A stretch of DNA of 64,000 bases from Rhabditoides inermis (lineage: Eukaryota > Nematoda > Chromadorea > Rhabditida > Rhabditidae): the NCBI GenBank assembly GCA_963966185.1, contig CAWZYM010000327.1, positions 472,501 to 536,500 on the forward strand, written 5' to 3'. Position numbers and translations under genes: made by a program. Below, one piece after another: positions 11,714 to 23,979 of this stretch. The notes beneath the pieces are model-generated. The model searched no databases, was not told the DNA's origin, and saw nothing but the letters and a program-made list of their open reading frames with translations. Position 1 is the first letter of the stretch, and every line of letters begins with the position of its first letter.

Positions 11714-12078
11714 CTGCAAAGATCCAATGTTTCGTCGAAACAGGAGCCCCAACTTTACGTGCGATGGAACACATGAGAGATGAACACAAACAAAGAAATT
11801 TGCTAGCGGGACACGGATGCTCGCACTCTGTAGACCTGTTTAAAATAGGCAAAACAGCAAAACTGTATAGTGGCAATTCTACTGTTCGGCAACCTTGAAT
11901 TCAAGACGTGTACCTCTGTCTTTTTTGGTGTTGCATCTTCACATGTTACATGGGTGATCACCGTTTTGAGTGAACACCACGGCCGAACCATAGAAAACAC
12001 AACACAAGGTACACACACGGTTCATAAATAGAATTGCCACCATACTGTGATATATTAGCGACCCACTTTCAATTTCAC
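11714..12078 (-). other. Link between DDE gene and Pro-rich exons, unresolved
   Basis: Open frames continue on the minus strand here, but none joins the flanking exons with a convincing splice pair. It may hold the 5' exons of the DDE gene or the 3' end of the Pro-rich gene. Confidence 0.3.
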
Positions 12079-12516
12079 CTGGCGGGTCTGCGCACTGGTG
12101 TTGGCCATTTTCCGAGAAGGAGTGAGGTTGTACGTTTGTGTTCCCTTGTCGCACCGGGAGGAGGCTTTCCAACGGGAATATTCTATAACCGACGATATTA
12201 ATGAAACACTAACAAACAACACTTACAATGCGCGAAGTCTTCTTTGGTGGCGGCCCGAGCGGTGGTCGTGCACTCAAAATTGGTCGAGCGGAAGCGGCCG
12301 CTCAAAGAAAAAAACATGAACAAACAATACTTGGCAGAAAGTGTCAGAGCTGTTCAATTACATACAATGTCTATTTACCTAGAGAAGTACTGTGCGATTG
12401 ACCAGGTACAGGACCTGAGATAAATGGACTTGTCGAGTTCGGCAAACGAATAATCCCCGATGCCGAAAAGCTCTGCGGCGGCTGATTGGGCTGATAGGGT
12501 CTTCCCCTATCAACAC
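12079..12516 (-). CDS. Pro-rich protein, three exons of an unrecognised gene (unit 1)
   Basis: Three minus-strand exons join in phase with GT-AG introns: 12516-12379, 12300-12227 and 12182-12079. They encode a low-complexity Pro/Ser-rich chain: PYQPNQPPQSFSASG, then ARPPLGPPPKKTS, then VGKPPPGATREHKRT and WPTPVRRPA. No domain is recognised. The first and last exons of the gene are not identified. It may be an N-terminal part of the neighbouring DDE gene or an independent gene. An essentially identical copy lies at 23258-23695. I am fairly sure these are exons and unsure of the product. Confidence 0.45.
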
Positions 12517-12772
12517 CTAGAATCAGAAAAAAATTAGTAGAACTCATGAAACAAACAATGCACGGATTATTCAAATAAAAAGAGATGCATACGCATATTC
12601 ATATTATGTTTCATACGGAAATACAGACAATTCATTCGATTTATAACGATTGCAAGTACACCAAATTACAACAAATACATACAAACAGAAAGAATTTCGA
12701 AAAAAATCAAAAACAGCTGATGGAAACACCGCGGGATGGCGGGAAGCCATTGCGAATAGAGCGAAAACATCA

Positions 12773-12800
12773 TCGCGCTCTATCTACAGATAGAGCGCGA
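12773..12800. repeat. Perfect 13-bp hairpin, unit 1
   Basis: tcgcgctctatct and its reverse complement are separated by only 2 bp (ac). The palindrome is conserved at 23952-23979 in unit 2. It could be an element terminus or a binding site. The surroundings do not say which. Confidence 0.7.
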
Positions 12801-12834
12801 CAATTTTTTAACGGAAAATGCTGAGCTAGTTGCG

Positions 12835-12957
12835 CGCTTATTATAGTCAAATTGAGACGGTATTGGTCGTGGAATCCACGACACCTAGTTTTCAGCCCTG
12901 CGATCATTGCGAACGAAAACAAGGCAAGAATGTGTGCAGTGCCGAGTAGCACATCCA
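12835..12957 (-). CDS. Possible signal-peptide exon (unit 1)
   Basis: On the minus strand an ATG at 12957 opens MDVLLGTAHILALFSFAMIAG, a hydrophobic run that could be a secretory signal peptide or single membrane span, followed by basic residues. The same frame exists in unit 2 (24138 down). There it is part of a longer open frame because unit 2 lacks a 7-bp tandem repeat (tttggta) present upstream in unit 1. No partner exon is identified, so this is weak. Confidence 0.25.
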
Positions 12958-13556
12958 TTTTGACGTAATTTGGTATTTGGTGAACTATAAAACCGAAAGA
13001 TGTTTTCTGGACTGACACCGATTGTGGCACGTATGTATGTGGACAGACTATGAAGTATGATGTATGAAGTCACCTCGTCTCTCTCAAGATATTTTGAGGG
13101 TGAAGTATGTACGGAGAACAACCGTTTATCATTCAGAATCAGAATCTGAATGTTTAATTAGAAACAAGTAGCGGTTTCCGGTGGTCCCGTGAATGCGTAC
13201 ATGTGTTGGTATCCGTTGGTGGATTTACTACAAGAGGTCCCAACTAGGGGTCGGGGTCAGTGACAGCGCGCGGCGTTAGCGATAGGAGGAAGCAAGTGAA
13301 CATGGTAGAAGCTGCTCCGGAAGGAGCTACACTACTATTGGAAGGAGTTGAACTACTTTAGTAGTCTTGAAACATAGCATACGTATATCTTCTCTCTATG
13401 AATTTGCTTACATTTGATATTTGGTGTATTTTCATTACCTATTATCTTGTACAAACACTCGATGTATGATGTGGGTGAGTAGCGTGAATATGACTTGGCG
13501 AATTAGGCGCGATCAAACATTTATAGTCTGATGTCTCTGAAGCCTGATGCCTTCTG

Positions 13557-13612
13557 TAGGTATACTGTAGATATACTGTAGGTTTACTGTATATGCACTG
13601 TAGGTGTACTGA
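13557..13612. repeat. Short tandem repeat of about 11 bp (tactgtag-type)
   Basis: Five to six imperfect copies of a tactgtaggta-like word. The same array is found at 24728-24784 in unit 2. Confidence 0.65.
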
Positions 13613-14036
13613 AGGGAGAAGGCAGACAAGGGACAGGATGAGGAGGGACGACACACACCAACACCACGCCGAGCGGCCGACCAGAGATTCGCGCCCATCA
13701 GTTCAGCTTCGAGTGCAAGCGCTCGCCCAGAAGCTCATCCGCAATTTTGTATACGATTTCTTGAAGGCTACCTCCCGCTATCAGAAAAAGTTAACATGTT
13801 TCTTCATTTGGGAAAATGGTTGTTTCATCGCGCGCTTCATATGTTCGGTTTTTCTAAAAGTTATTTGAGCGTTATTTGAGCGCGTCAAAATTAAGCCCGC
13901 TCGTTAGCGAGTCTCTTTATGCAGATGTGAGTCGTTGCCGCTATCCGCTGCTGTCGACTGGACGCATGTCATTTCTTGTCTCGCTTTCCTTTTGTGTGGT
14001 TGCCTTGTTTTGATGGTTCCCCATGTCTTCTGTAGG

Positions 14037-17000
14037 ATGCGGCGCGCGTGGCTACTCGCCGCCTGTCTCCTCACCTGTGTCGCCGCTTTCGATTTCGGAG
14101 TCGACTCCAACTGTGGATACGTGGTGAGCAGGTCTTTTCGAAACTTCATTTGCATCCTGACAAACCACTTTTAATTCCAGTCGCCGCCGGCGTCTTCCAT
14201 CACCAGACACGTTGATGTCTCTTACGTCACTGCTGCCGGCACCCCGCCACTTTCCGAAGAGTGGCAGCCCATTCGAATCCACGTCCACTACGACCCATCC
14301 ATCGATGCTCTCAGCGTCGCGGATGCGTGCGTTATCGATTGATTATCGATTGATACTCATTTCCCGTTTAGTGACCTCGTCAAGAACGCGACCGAGGCGG
14401 CAGTCGCGTATTGGTCGAGCGTGTTGAAGGTGCGCCGACTGACGGAGCCCCTTCGTCTCGCCAGGTAGACATTTGAGAATTTCGTGAGTGCTGCTGAGAA
14501 TACGAGCGCTGACTAAGGACACATGACCATCATCGGACAAATGAACTTTGATTTCTCAAAAAGAGCGCAAAGCACGCAAATAGCGCGGTTTATTGATTTC
14601 ACGCGAAATAACAAACGTGAAACCCACAAAATAACAAACGTGAAACCCACTGTCGAAAACGAAACGTGTGGCAGCGAAAGGAATCGGACCTGCGATAAAC
14701 AGACTGGCCGCGCTCGCTAGCCACTGAACCATGAGATCATGTTCGCTTATTCTCCGAAACCGACGTGTGCGTCGCGTGCGGCTACCGTCACGCAAATCAG
14801 TGAACGCGCGCCGGGTCGTGACTCGATCTCTAACACATCGATTCAGGAAGTGCGACTACGGCTGGCTGGTGTCGGGTCGGATGATGCATGATGTGCCTAG
14901 GCGACTGTTACAGCGGGAACAAGTGTCACGACGTCGACATCCCCAGAAAACATCTCAGGGTCAGCTAGTCTTTTCTTTATTAATGTCGATATGTACTCAA
15001 TTGCATACTACTTACTTACTCACTAGTAAGCTACTATGTACTCACTCGATGCTTCATCGGTTTCCAGCCGTGTGAGCACTGTGATCGCAGAAACGGCGGC
15101 GCGCGCGACCTCGCCTCGTGTAAAGTCAATGTGAGCGCGCCTTGTGTGTGGCCTGTCCATGTGTCCACGTGTTGCAGGCTCTTCCATGGAACACGAAGAA
15201 TGTGAAGGAGGAACTAGAGAAGACGGCCGGCATTCCCAACGCCGACTTTGTGCTGTACGTGAATGCGAAACAGTGCAAGAAGGTATATCGCTTATTTAAA
15301 TTTCTGGCGCGAGCCCTATCCTAAGACAAAAGAGGCGAACAGTTGGCAGAAGTGCACCGGGAACACACAAAATTCGTTTCTCTAGTCAGTTTGAGAGTGT
15401 TGATGGAGACATGTCAAACGTCGGACAGCCAATTGGTGCTACGCCCCTTTGGTAACGTTCCTCTACGGCTCTACGCTACACTGTTAGGGTGATTCTACCT
15501 GCTGTCTCAGGTCATCATTCAACTTGTCTCAATTATAACCACTTGCCCCTTCTTTTTTGTTTCTGTGGCATCCGTGACGTCTTCTTTCTGTGACTCGATT
15601 CGACTATCTTGAATGCGTTGCAGAATTCGGCGCTCGCGAGTGCGGCGCACTGTCAGCTGGAGGCGACGTTCGATCGTCCGATTGCGGGAAACGCCGAAGT
15701 GTGCGCGCCTCTTCGAGAAACGTCCGTCAAGGTGAGAAGAGCACAGGGCATTGTGAATTAAGTGAGTCAGCATGGCGCACCCACGTATCTTCCCGCTCGA
15801 TTAACGGCGAATGAAAATTGAGTAGTGTATGTTGTTGGATGTTATGAGATCGGTCTTCTCGTCTCATGTTAGTGACAATTAAATTGAGAAAATGCGATTC
15901 TCGACTCGATAAAAAAACGAAGAAGTAAACATGTACTGACGGATGTTGTGTTTAGAAGTGGAAGGACATAATGATTCACGAATTGGCACACGCGCTCGCA
16001 TTCAGCAACAAACTCTATCCCTACTATCGGAAAAACGACGGCACTCCATACATCAAGAGGTAAAGACTCGGTCAACCTCTAAAGTAATCCGAAGTCATTT
16101 TTCTATCGCATTCCGGAAGTAGTTTGATTTTGAAGTCTTTTGAAGATACTGACCGCTATTTAAAGTGACAATTTTCTTGATCCGCAATCGGAAAAATTTT
16201 GAACTTTGAATTAGCGCGCTTTTCGATTTCTGGCTATAACTATTGAACTCGAGATGCGTATCACATAGGGATGTGTTTATCGGCTTATACGACCTAAGTT
16301 TATGCTAGAAACTGATTTTCAACTCAAAATTTTACTTTAAAATTCCCGTCATTCAAGACGTTTTAGACACTTATCTGTGATGTAACCTCACTTTTTACCC
16401 ACAAGGCTATCAAAATCAACTATTTTTTGGGGCAAAAAATAGTTTAAAATCAAGAAAAAAAACTCCAGTTTTCAGGAAACCTCTAGTTTCGGGGCAAAAA
16501 ATAGTTTATAACCAAAAAAAACCTCTAGTTTTTTAGTAGATCTTATTTGATGTTTCCATTAACATTTCATGTGTTTCCATTAACATTTTACGCGACTGCA
16601 ATGCCGAACCGAAACTGTGTTGTTGGGTTTGAAAGACGAACAAGGCGGTCTAGCGAGCGGCTCGATGTATCCGGTAGTGAAGAGGCAGAAGAGGGACGAC
16701 TGGTGGACGGCCAAGGGCAACGTCTCGCGCACCTCCTTCATGATAGCCACGCCGCGCGTCGCACGCGAGACCCGCCGTCACTTTGGATGTGACACACTCA
16801 AAGGTCACACCTCTCTTTCTCACTCCTACCCCTCTCTCTTCTATCTGGTGGACGACCTGGTATTCGCAAACGATTTGCGGATGAATATTCATTCAGGCAT
16901 GGAACTGGAAAACGGGGGTGACGCTGGATCGGCCGGCAGCCATTGGGAGACTCGTCTCTTCCGAAACGAGCTTATGACAGCCTCGTGAGTGGATCGTATG

Positions 17001-18299
17001 TATATTTCTCGATGGTGTACTGGTTGTTGCAGGATTTCTCGAATCTCACTTCCTGTATCCAGAGTCACTCTGGCGTTGATGGAAGACAGTGGCTGGTACC
17101 GTGTTGATTACAAGTGCGTGGCTGACTTGCATATCAAAAGAAGCACTATGATTTTCAGACGTGCCGATCTTCTGCACTGGGGTCGCAATCTTGGCTGCAA
17201 ATTTGCGGAGAAGAGCTGTGGCGAGTGGATCAAGGACCGAAGGGCGGCTGGCAAGCAACCCTCTCCATTCTGCGATCAAGAAGATATGCGATTAAAGTCA
17301 TTGAACCCAAAATTGTTCGTCAAACTACATAAGAGGTATCTGTCATTTTACAACTTCTTACACCATAACTGTTCAATCAGGTGCTCGGCCAATCGCGAGA
17401 GCATCGGTGGTTGTGATTTGGTGGATCTAATTATGTTCAAAAAACCTGCACCAACCCATCAGTACTTTGAACACATTGCTGGTGTCAAAGATACTGATGT
17501 TGCCAACTATGGTGCTTATTACAGATCACTTTTTGCAGATGGATGTCCGTTTGTGGTGGTGAGTTAACAATATATGTGAAAGTCCATTACGATTTGTTTG
17601 TTAAGGACGATAGCGACAAATACAAATACTGTTTCACTGCTGACGAAAGCAAGACTGTCGAGTACCTACAAGTGATTGACGACGAAAAGACAGATGTTGG
17701 CACATTTATGTTTCAGGAGTACGGTACCACTTCGCGCTGTATCGACTTTGAGTCGACTTGGAAGAAAAACGGAACGGCTGCTGCTGTCAAACCGACCCAA
17801 CACCATGGAGGATGCTACAAGGTTTGATCGCATTCTGTCCGTTTGACTGGTATCATGTTGAGGTGACGTGTTACTCGAACTACCTGTACATCACAGTCGC
17901 TGGCACGGCGCACAAATGCCTCAAGACTGACGAGGCTAAAAAGATCGCTATCGAAACGGTACACAGTGCTGCCTGGGAGTTGTGAACACTTTGCTTCAGA
18001 CGAAAGGTGGCACGAGCTACAGCGGCGCGTTGCTCTGTCCTGCCTATGGCGAAATGTGCCCGAAGGACAAGTACGACAAGGATCCAGCCGACACGACGAC
18101 TACCCAATCCACGACGACTACTCTGTCTACCACACAAGCCCCAAGTACCACCACCATCGCTGCGAAGACCCAGGGCAGTGCGGGCAATAAGACGGTCACC
18201 TTGCCGACCGCGGCCCAGCGAATGCCCAAGCCCACAAACAGTGGCGCCTTCTTCCAACTCGCACTCTCTTTCATCCCCGCCATTCGTATGCTTATCTGA
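14037..18299 (+). pseudogene. Leishmanolysin-like M8 metallopeptidase copy 2, two lesions
   Basis: The full exon set is visible: 14037-14123, 14181-14326, 14372-14464, 14847-14959, 15068-15130, 15178-15282, 15624-15731, 15956-16059, 16634-16803, 16897-16984, 17033-17113, 17159-17335, 17381-17558, 17717-17821, 17863-17958 and 18000-18299. Exon 1 begins MRRAWLLAACLLTCVAA, a clear signal peptide. Exon 3 ends in a PLRLAR block that joins KCDYGW of exon 4. HELAHALAF (exon 8), SHWE and the ELMTA Met-turn (exon 10) are intact, as are the Thr-rich stalk and hydrophobic tail. Two lesions break it. Exon 4 has a 7-nt insertion after atgatg, which shifts the frame before the CLGDC block. The exon 9 acceptor reads ttgaa instead of ttgag, and the next AG is 2 nt inside the exon. 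It cannot make the usual protein without correction. Confidence 0.85.
14668..14733 (-). repeat. tRNA-like segment in M8 copy 2 intron 3
   Basis: Same A-box/B-box segment as at 3115-3180, here lying inside intron 3 of M8 copy 2 with intact flanks. This shows the unit-1 edge cuts inside that intron. Confidence 0.5.
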
Positions 18300-18602
18300 A
18301 TTTTTCCCTAACCTCGAATTGTACTTCACAACTTTGTGAAGCCTTATTGTTGATAACATGTGCTGCGTTTATAAAGGGTTCAGATATGACACAACTATAA
18401 CCGTGGTGGAACCGCGTTCATATTCGAATCCAGTAGTTTGAAAGTATTTCAATTCGGTGATATTGATTATTTCGGTAAGTAGTGGCTCCTCCGTCTTCGA
18501 ACAGAGGTGAAACTTCCGTTTTGCATTTTTGAAAGGGAAATATGTGTGATCTCAAAATGGAAAAAAAACACATTTTAAAACGCAAGAATAATGGTTAAAG
18601 GA

Positions 18603-18918
18603 ACAGTGGCGATTTATTTTCGACTCGGAGTATTATTTAAAAAAAACATATTAACCTAACACATTTGCAGTTTTTGCGAACAAAAACGACGATTCTGCGT
18701 TATTTTCTATTCTGCAACTGCCAAGAACGCAGCTCAAAATTTTAATTTCCCGCCAACACTTAACCGCAAAAGAACAACGATCTGCCACTTGCTTCATGGC
18801 ATGTGCGCTGCGTTGCGACCCTAATCTTCGCGGGTTCGATTCCTGTCACTTCCAAATGTTTTGTTCATGTGAAAATGAGGAGTTGTGGCAGGTCGTAGCA
18901 GAAATAAGTCGCCACTGT
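18603..18918 (+). mobile_element. Non-autonomous element with inverted termini and tRNA-like core (unit 2)
   Basis: Left end acagtggcga and right end tcgccactgt are inverted repeats. The left flank reads ggttaaagga. Near the right end is GGGTTCGATTCC, a good RNA polymerase III B box, preceded by an A-box-like stretch. The equivalent place in unit 1 (about 7700) lacks the element but keeps a TTAA. A second family member at 34638-35027 is flanked by TTAA on both sides, so this copy has probably lost its right TTAA end. Confidence 0.7.
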
Positions 18919-18934
18919 GCTGGTGTGCGAAGTA

Positions 18935-19718
18935 TATGTGTTTATATGTTCCTACGAAACAGAAGGGTGTGGGCGTCATTGATCGACCATCTGCTGCAGA
19001 GCCTCGCTGGCGTCGCCTCCAATGTGCTTCCGATTTGTCGTCTTGGAGATGATGATACTTTAAGTATACCTTCACTCACTCAATTACTTGAGCGACTCGA
19101 TTCGTTCGGTCTCGCGCGAACGTTGCCCATGCGGTGCCGTTGCTCATTTTCAACTGTCTCGAAGAGGTACGAATCTAACCAGCGGGTAGGTAGTCTCCCG
19201 AGTGTCCGTTTAACGTGTCGTGGGTACCACTCAGTGACGACACGTGTCCATCGCCCATCATCCCTTCTGAAGATGTGCCCGGCCCATCGATGTCAGAGTA
19301 GCGAGCGTCTCCTTTATACTACAGATTTCAGCCCAGCCATCGCGTGTCTTCTTGCTTATTTCCTTCTCGAGCGTGTTGGTGCCGTTGATGAGCCTGCCGA
19401 GCTCTCCACAAACTCCACCAGCTCGCCGTCCATCCTTATCACTGCGTCCGGGGTGAACTCGATGTCAGTGCGGATGAACTGGGTCTTTCTGCGGTTGATG
19501 CGCTGCTCGGCCTCCTTGCTGGCGTCGTTCAGTTCGTTCAGCATCTGTTCAGCCTCCGACTTTGACTCAGTGAATACTACGATGTCGTTGGCGAACCTCA
19601 GGTGGCAGAGTCGGTGGCCGTCGATGTACACCGGATGGCGGGTGTCGTTGTCAGGGATTCTGTCCACGACAACAAGACAAGGGAGCATGACTTCAATCAT
19701 AACACACACTAGTCGCAA
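18935..19718 (-). mobile_element. RTE-type non-LTR retrotransposon, 3' fragment (unit 2)
   Basis: This is the counterpart of 7700-8546. The minus-strand frame includes a reverse transcriptase core and runs further, through NRRKTQFIRTDIEF. The catalytic box here reads FAND rather than FADD, so this copy is dead by that residue as well as by truncation. Confidence 0.7.
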
Positions 19719-20457
19719 CTAGGAAATAAGGGACTTTTGCATTCCGCTAATATCATACCCTACACGGGCAAAACCGTGAAACGGGACCAAATTTTCTCAA
19801 GCATCGCTATCACCGAACAATGAGACAATACGAAAAGGAGGAGGAAGAGCTAGAATTCGGAGCGTATGGCGTCTCCGCGCAGGTGTGTGGCGGGTGTGTG
19901 GAAGACGAGGGCGGGTGATTCGGAAATGAAAGTGCCGGCTCCAGACACGCGAAGACGGAGCAGACGAAATCACAACGACGCTTCTTTTTCACATCCATCA
20001 TGCGAACAGCGACAGAAAGTACAGTATTCGTATTGTACAGTATTCACACATTGGTTGTCACATGGTCATAGAGTAGGGCCGCCCACCAGTTCGCACTTCC
20101 TCGCGCAGAGAGGCGCAAGAAACGAAATAGGTTAGACAGCTAGAGAGTGCGAGGCAAAGAAAGATATCGATTTTTCGAGCGCGGTTGCACCTTTTCTAAA
20201 TGAGTGCAATAGGTCACGTTTGTTGTTGTTCACTTTTCATTGACGTAAACAAATCTTGTCAATAAAGAATTTATTACCAGAACACAATCCAAACATGCGA
20301 GCACAGGTACTTGCAAAAACAACAATCATTCAACAATACAAACTGAAATCAATCGATATCAATCGATATCAATCGATATCAAACAATAACGACCGGAGAA
20401 TATAACAACAAAGTTAGATTAACAACAGTGAACCTAGTATAACAACAACAATAGCGT

Positions 20458-21783
20458 TCACTCGGAGTCAGAGCCGTACCTAGGGGCTGTGTCGGTCTTG
20501 CGCTTGGGAGCGCGCTGACTCCGGCGAAGCGGCAGGGTAGAAGAAGCAGCAGGAGAGACGCCACTGCACGACGGAACGTCTGGGTCCACGTATCCAGACT
20601 CCACCTTCACCTTGCCACCACGTCCACCTCCCGAGCCACGTCCACCTCCCGAGCCACGCCCCCCTCGGCCACGCCCCCCGCGGCCACGCCCACCACGGCC
20701 ACGCCCACCACGGCCACCACGGCCACGCCCACCTCGGCCTTTCTCCATGGCGCCTTTCTCCATGGCGCATCCAGTGTCCTCTCCGACGAATCGTCCGGGG
20801 TGCACTCCCTTCACGTCCTCTTGGGTCCGTCCATCGAAGTACCGCTGAGCCACCTCCTTGCCGAGACTGTGTGCCAGCCTCCTCACCTCCTCCTCGTCCG
20901 AATCCAGATCCTTGTCCGGCCTGTCCTCGTCTGGCTCCGAGTCCACCTCTCCCTCCTCGCTGTCTTCGTCGTCCGACTCCAGATCGATGAAGCCACCCAC
21001 ACTCCGATCCACATCCTTGCCCAGCCCCTCCTGCTCGATGTGCTTCTCCTCCTCCTTGATCGCGTGCTCCACGAACTTCCGCACCTTCTCATCCGGGATC
21101 TCCTGAATCGTCTCCAGCGCTGCTTCACCGTCGTCTTGGCGTGGACCTTGTCGCGGATGATGCGCTTGACGAGAGACCAGTAAAGCTCGATGGGATTGAT
21201 GTGACAGTGATACGGTGGAAGCCAAATCACCGTCACACCCCTTTCCCTGCAGTACTCGTATCCCACAAACTTCATCACCCGCAGGCGCCCTCCCATTTCC
21301 GCGTAGTAGGGCAGGATGACGTCGTTGTAGAGCTGCTTGACCGTGAAGGCGGGGTCGTACGGGATGCGGTTCTTCTCGAGATAGTCGAGCATCTCCGCAC
21401 GGCGACTGTTGCTTGACGGAATATGAAAACGATTCAATTTCTGTTGAATGTGGAGGTACGGTACTCTACCGTAGTCATAGGTAGACAACATAGGTATACG
21501 GTAGATAACATGGGTATACGGTAGATAACAGGATACTGTAATGGTAATATTAACTGTAATAATGTACCTTCTCAACCCTCTCGCTGTGATACGGTGCATT
21601 GTTAATGCCAAGCACCGGCTTCTTCCCATGCTTCTTCGCCAGGTCCACCATGCGCGGCACGTTTTTTTCTCCAACCAGTGCATGTACCCTTGTTGGTTCA
21701 TGTACTGGTGGTAGTCGCCTTCGTCTGTGTCTGAAAATACTAACCGTATACCCCTCTCTCCCTCCTCTCTCCCTCCCTCTTCA

Positions 21784-21827
<44 letters not shown>

Positions 21828-22892
21828 GTATATTTCACATAATCAGTGTTCAAAAGAACAGTGGCCCTAAAGAGGGCCGTTTTGGAAGTCCTAAATAGTC
21901 GAACGACTCTTTGAGGGCGCCGAACTCGGAGATAGCTCCGATGAGGATGCACCTCTTCCCCCGACCTGGCCCAGCAGCTGGTCCATGAGTGAATCCGTCC
22001 TTGACGGTCTGCAGCGAATCCTTCAGGGTCAGCTGGTCCACCCAATTCACTCGGTACGTCGCTCCGGCGTGACTCCAAGTTTTGTCCATGTAGAACGGTA
22101 TGGAACGAATGTCCGGGATGTAGCCGACCCGCCATCTCGTCAGATAACGAGACACGAATATGACCGCATTCCTATCCGTCAGGCGCTGATGCCTGATCTT
22201 CAGAGCATGCAGAAGATAGCGGAACGTCGACAATGACATCTTCCACGGCTTCGCATTGTCTGAACACACGTTAAAACCTCTCTCCTTCTTACTCCTTTCC
22301 TCTAACCCCCTCTTTTTTACTCACACTCTCACCCACTCACTCACTCTCACCGACTCACTCACCGTCATGCTCCTGCAGTCGACTTCGCCCTCCGCGCCTG
22401 CTCGTCTGTCATCTTCTCATCTCCGTCCGTCCACTCCTTCTCCTCAAATCTGCGCGCCAGCTCATCGTCCTCTGCCAGGGTCTTCTCAACCTCCGCCTTG
22501 AGTGCTGCCACGGTGACTCTCCTGTTCTTCTTGTAGAACCGGTGGTGAATCACGTAACGGATCCTTTAGCGAATGCGAGGACATGCGCGGCGCAACGCTC
22601 TCGCTATCCGTTCCGCGCGGGTATACCTCTTGTATCGCTTATAACACGACGGCAACGCACCCTTGCACTGCACCTTCTCGATGTGCCGCTCAACATGCCG
22701 ACGCACTGTATCCGTGGAGAGGCCGGTGAGAGTAGCAGTGAGAGAAAATATGTCCCTGTAGATGAGCGGCAGAGGGGCGCCGTACTTGTCCTTGAGCTCA
22801 CTGAGACCTGCATAGAATCGAGCGACTACCATGCCGGTCGACTCACAGACGCGCTGCGAGTGGGAACGATCGACTCGCTCATTCACGGTCAC
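20458..22892 (-). pseudogene. DDE transposase-like gene with acidic and RGG tail (unit 2)
   Basis: Near-identical to 9290-11713, with the same PFYMDKTW, INNAPYHS (Asp to Asn) and NPIEL motifs and the same acidic then RGG-rich tail. Differences: the A homopolymer at about 21661 has 7 A's (6 in unit 1; an in-frame reading needs 5), and the C-terminus ends KRKTDTAPRYGSDSE without the 1-nt deletion seen in unit 1. The frame breaks near 21140 and at the end of the VIHHRFYKK exon are shared with unit 1, so decay began before the unit was duplicated. Confidence 0.65.
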
Positions 22893-23257
22893 CTGCAAAG
22901 ATCCAATGTTTCGTCGAAACAGGAGCCCCAACTTTACGTGCGATGGAACACATGAGAGATGAACACAAACAAAGAAATTTGCTAGCGGGACACGGATGCT
23001 CGCACTCTGTAGACCTGTTTAAAATAGGCAAAACAGCAAAACTGTATAGTGGCAATTCTACTGTTCGGCAACCTTGAATTCAAGACGTGTACCTCTGTCT
23101 TTTTTGGTGTTGCATCTTCACATGTTACATGGGTGATCACCGTTTTGAGTGAACACCACGGCCGAACCATAGAAAACACAACACAAGGTACACACACGGT
23201 TCATAAATAGAATTGCCACCATACTGTGATATATTAGCGACCCACTTTCAATTTCAC

Positions 23258-23695
23258 CTGGCGGGTCTGCGCACTGGTGTTGGCCATTTTCCGAGAAGGA
23301 GTGAGGTTGTACGTTTGTGTTCCCTTGTCGCACCGGGAGGAGGCTTTCCAACGGGAATATTCTATAACCGACGATATTAATGAAACACTAACAAACAACA
23401 CTTACAATGCGCGAAGTCTTCTTTGGTGGCGGCCCGAGCGGTGGTCGTGCACTCAAAATTGGTCGAGCGGAAGCGGCCGCTCAAAGAAAAAAACATGAAC
23501 AAACAATACTTGGCAGAAAGTGTCAGAGCTGTTCAATTACATACAATGTCTATTTACCTAGAGAAGTACTGTGCGATTGACCAGGTACAGGACCTGAGAT
23601 AAATGGACTTGTCGAGTTCGGCAAACGAATAATCCCCGATGCCGAAAAGCTCTGCGGCGGCTGATTGGGCTGATAGGGTCTTCCCCTATCAACAC
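23258..23695 (-). CDS. Pro-rich protein, three exons (unit 2)
   Basis: Copy of the exons at 12079-12516, with the same splice sites and frame. The product is unknown. Identity between the copies reflects recent duplication or conversion of this half of the unit. Confidence 0.45.
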
Positions 23696-23951
23696 CTAGA
23701 ATCAGAAAAAAATTAGTAGAACTCATGAAACAAACAATGCACGGATTATTCAAATAAAAAGAGATGCATACGCATATTCATATTATGTTTCATACGGAAA
23801 TACAGACAATTCATTCGATTTATAACGATTGCAAGTACACCAAATTACAACAAATACATACAAACAGAAAGAATTTCGAAAAAAATCAAAAACAGCTGAT
23901 GGAAACACCGCGGGATGGCGGGAAGCCATTGCGAATAGAGCGAAAACATCA

Positions 23952-23979
23952 TCGCGCTCTATCTACAGATAGAGCGCGA
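23952..23979. repeat. Perfect 13-bp hairpin, unit 2
   Basis: Copy of the palindrome at 12773-12800, unchanged in both stems and the 2-bp loop. Confidence 0.7.

Noticed and set aside
18796..19722. A 308-codon plus-strand open frame in unit 2
   Set aside because: It is antisense to the RTE reverse transcriptase fragment, and the minus strand carries the recognisable IDGHRL and NRRKTQFI motifs. The plus frame has no family resemblance.
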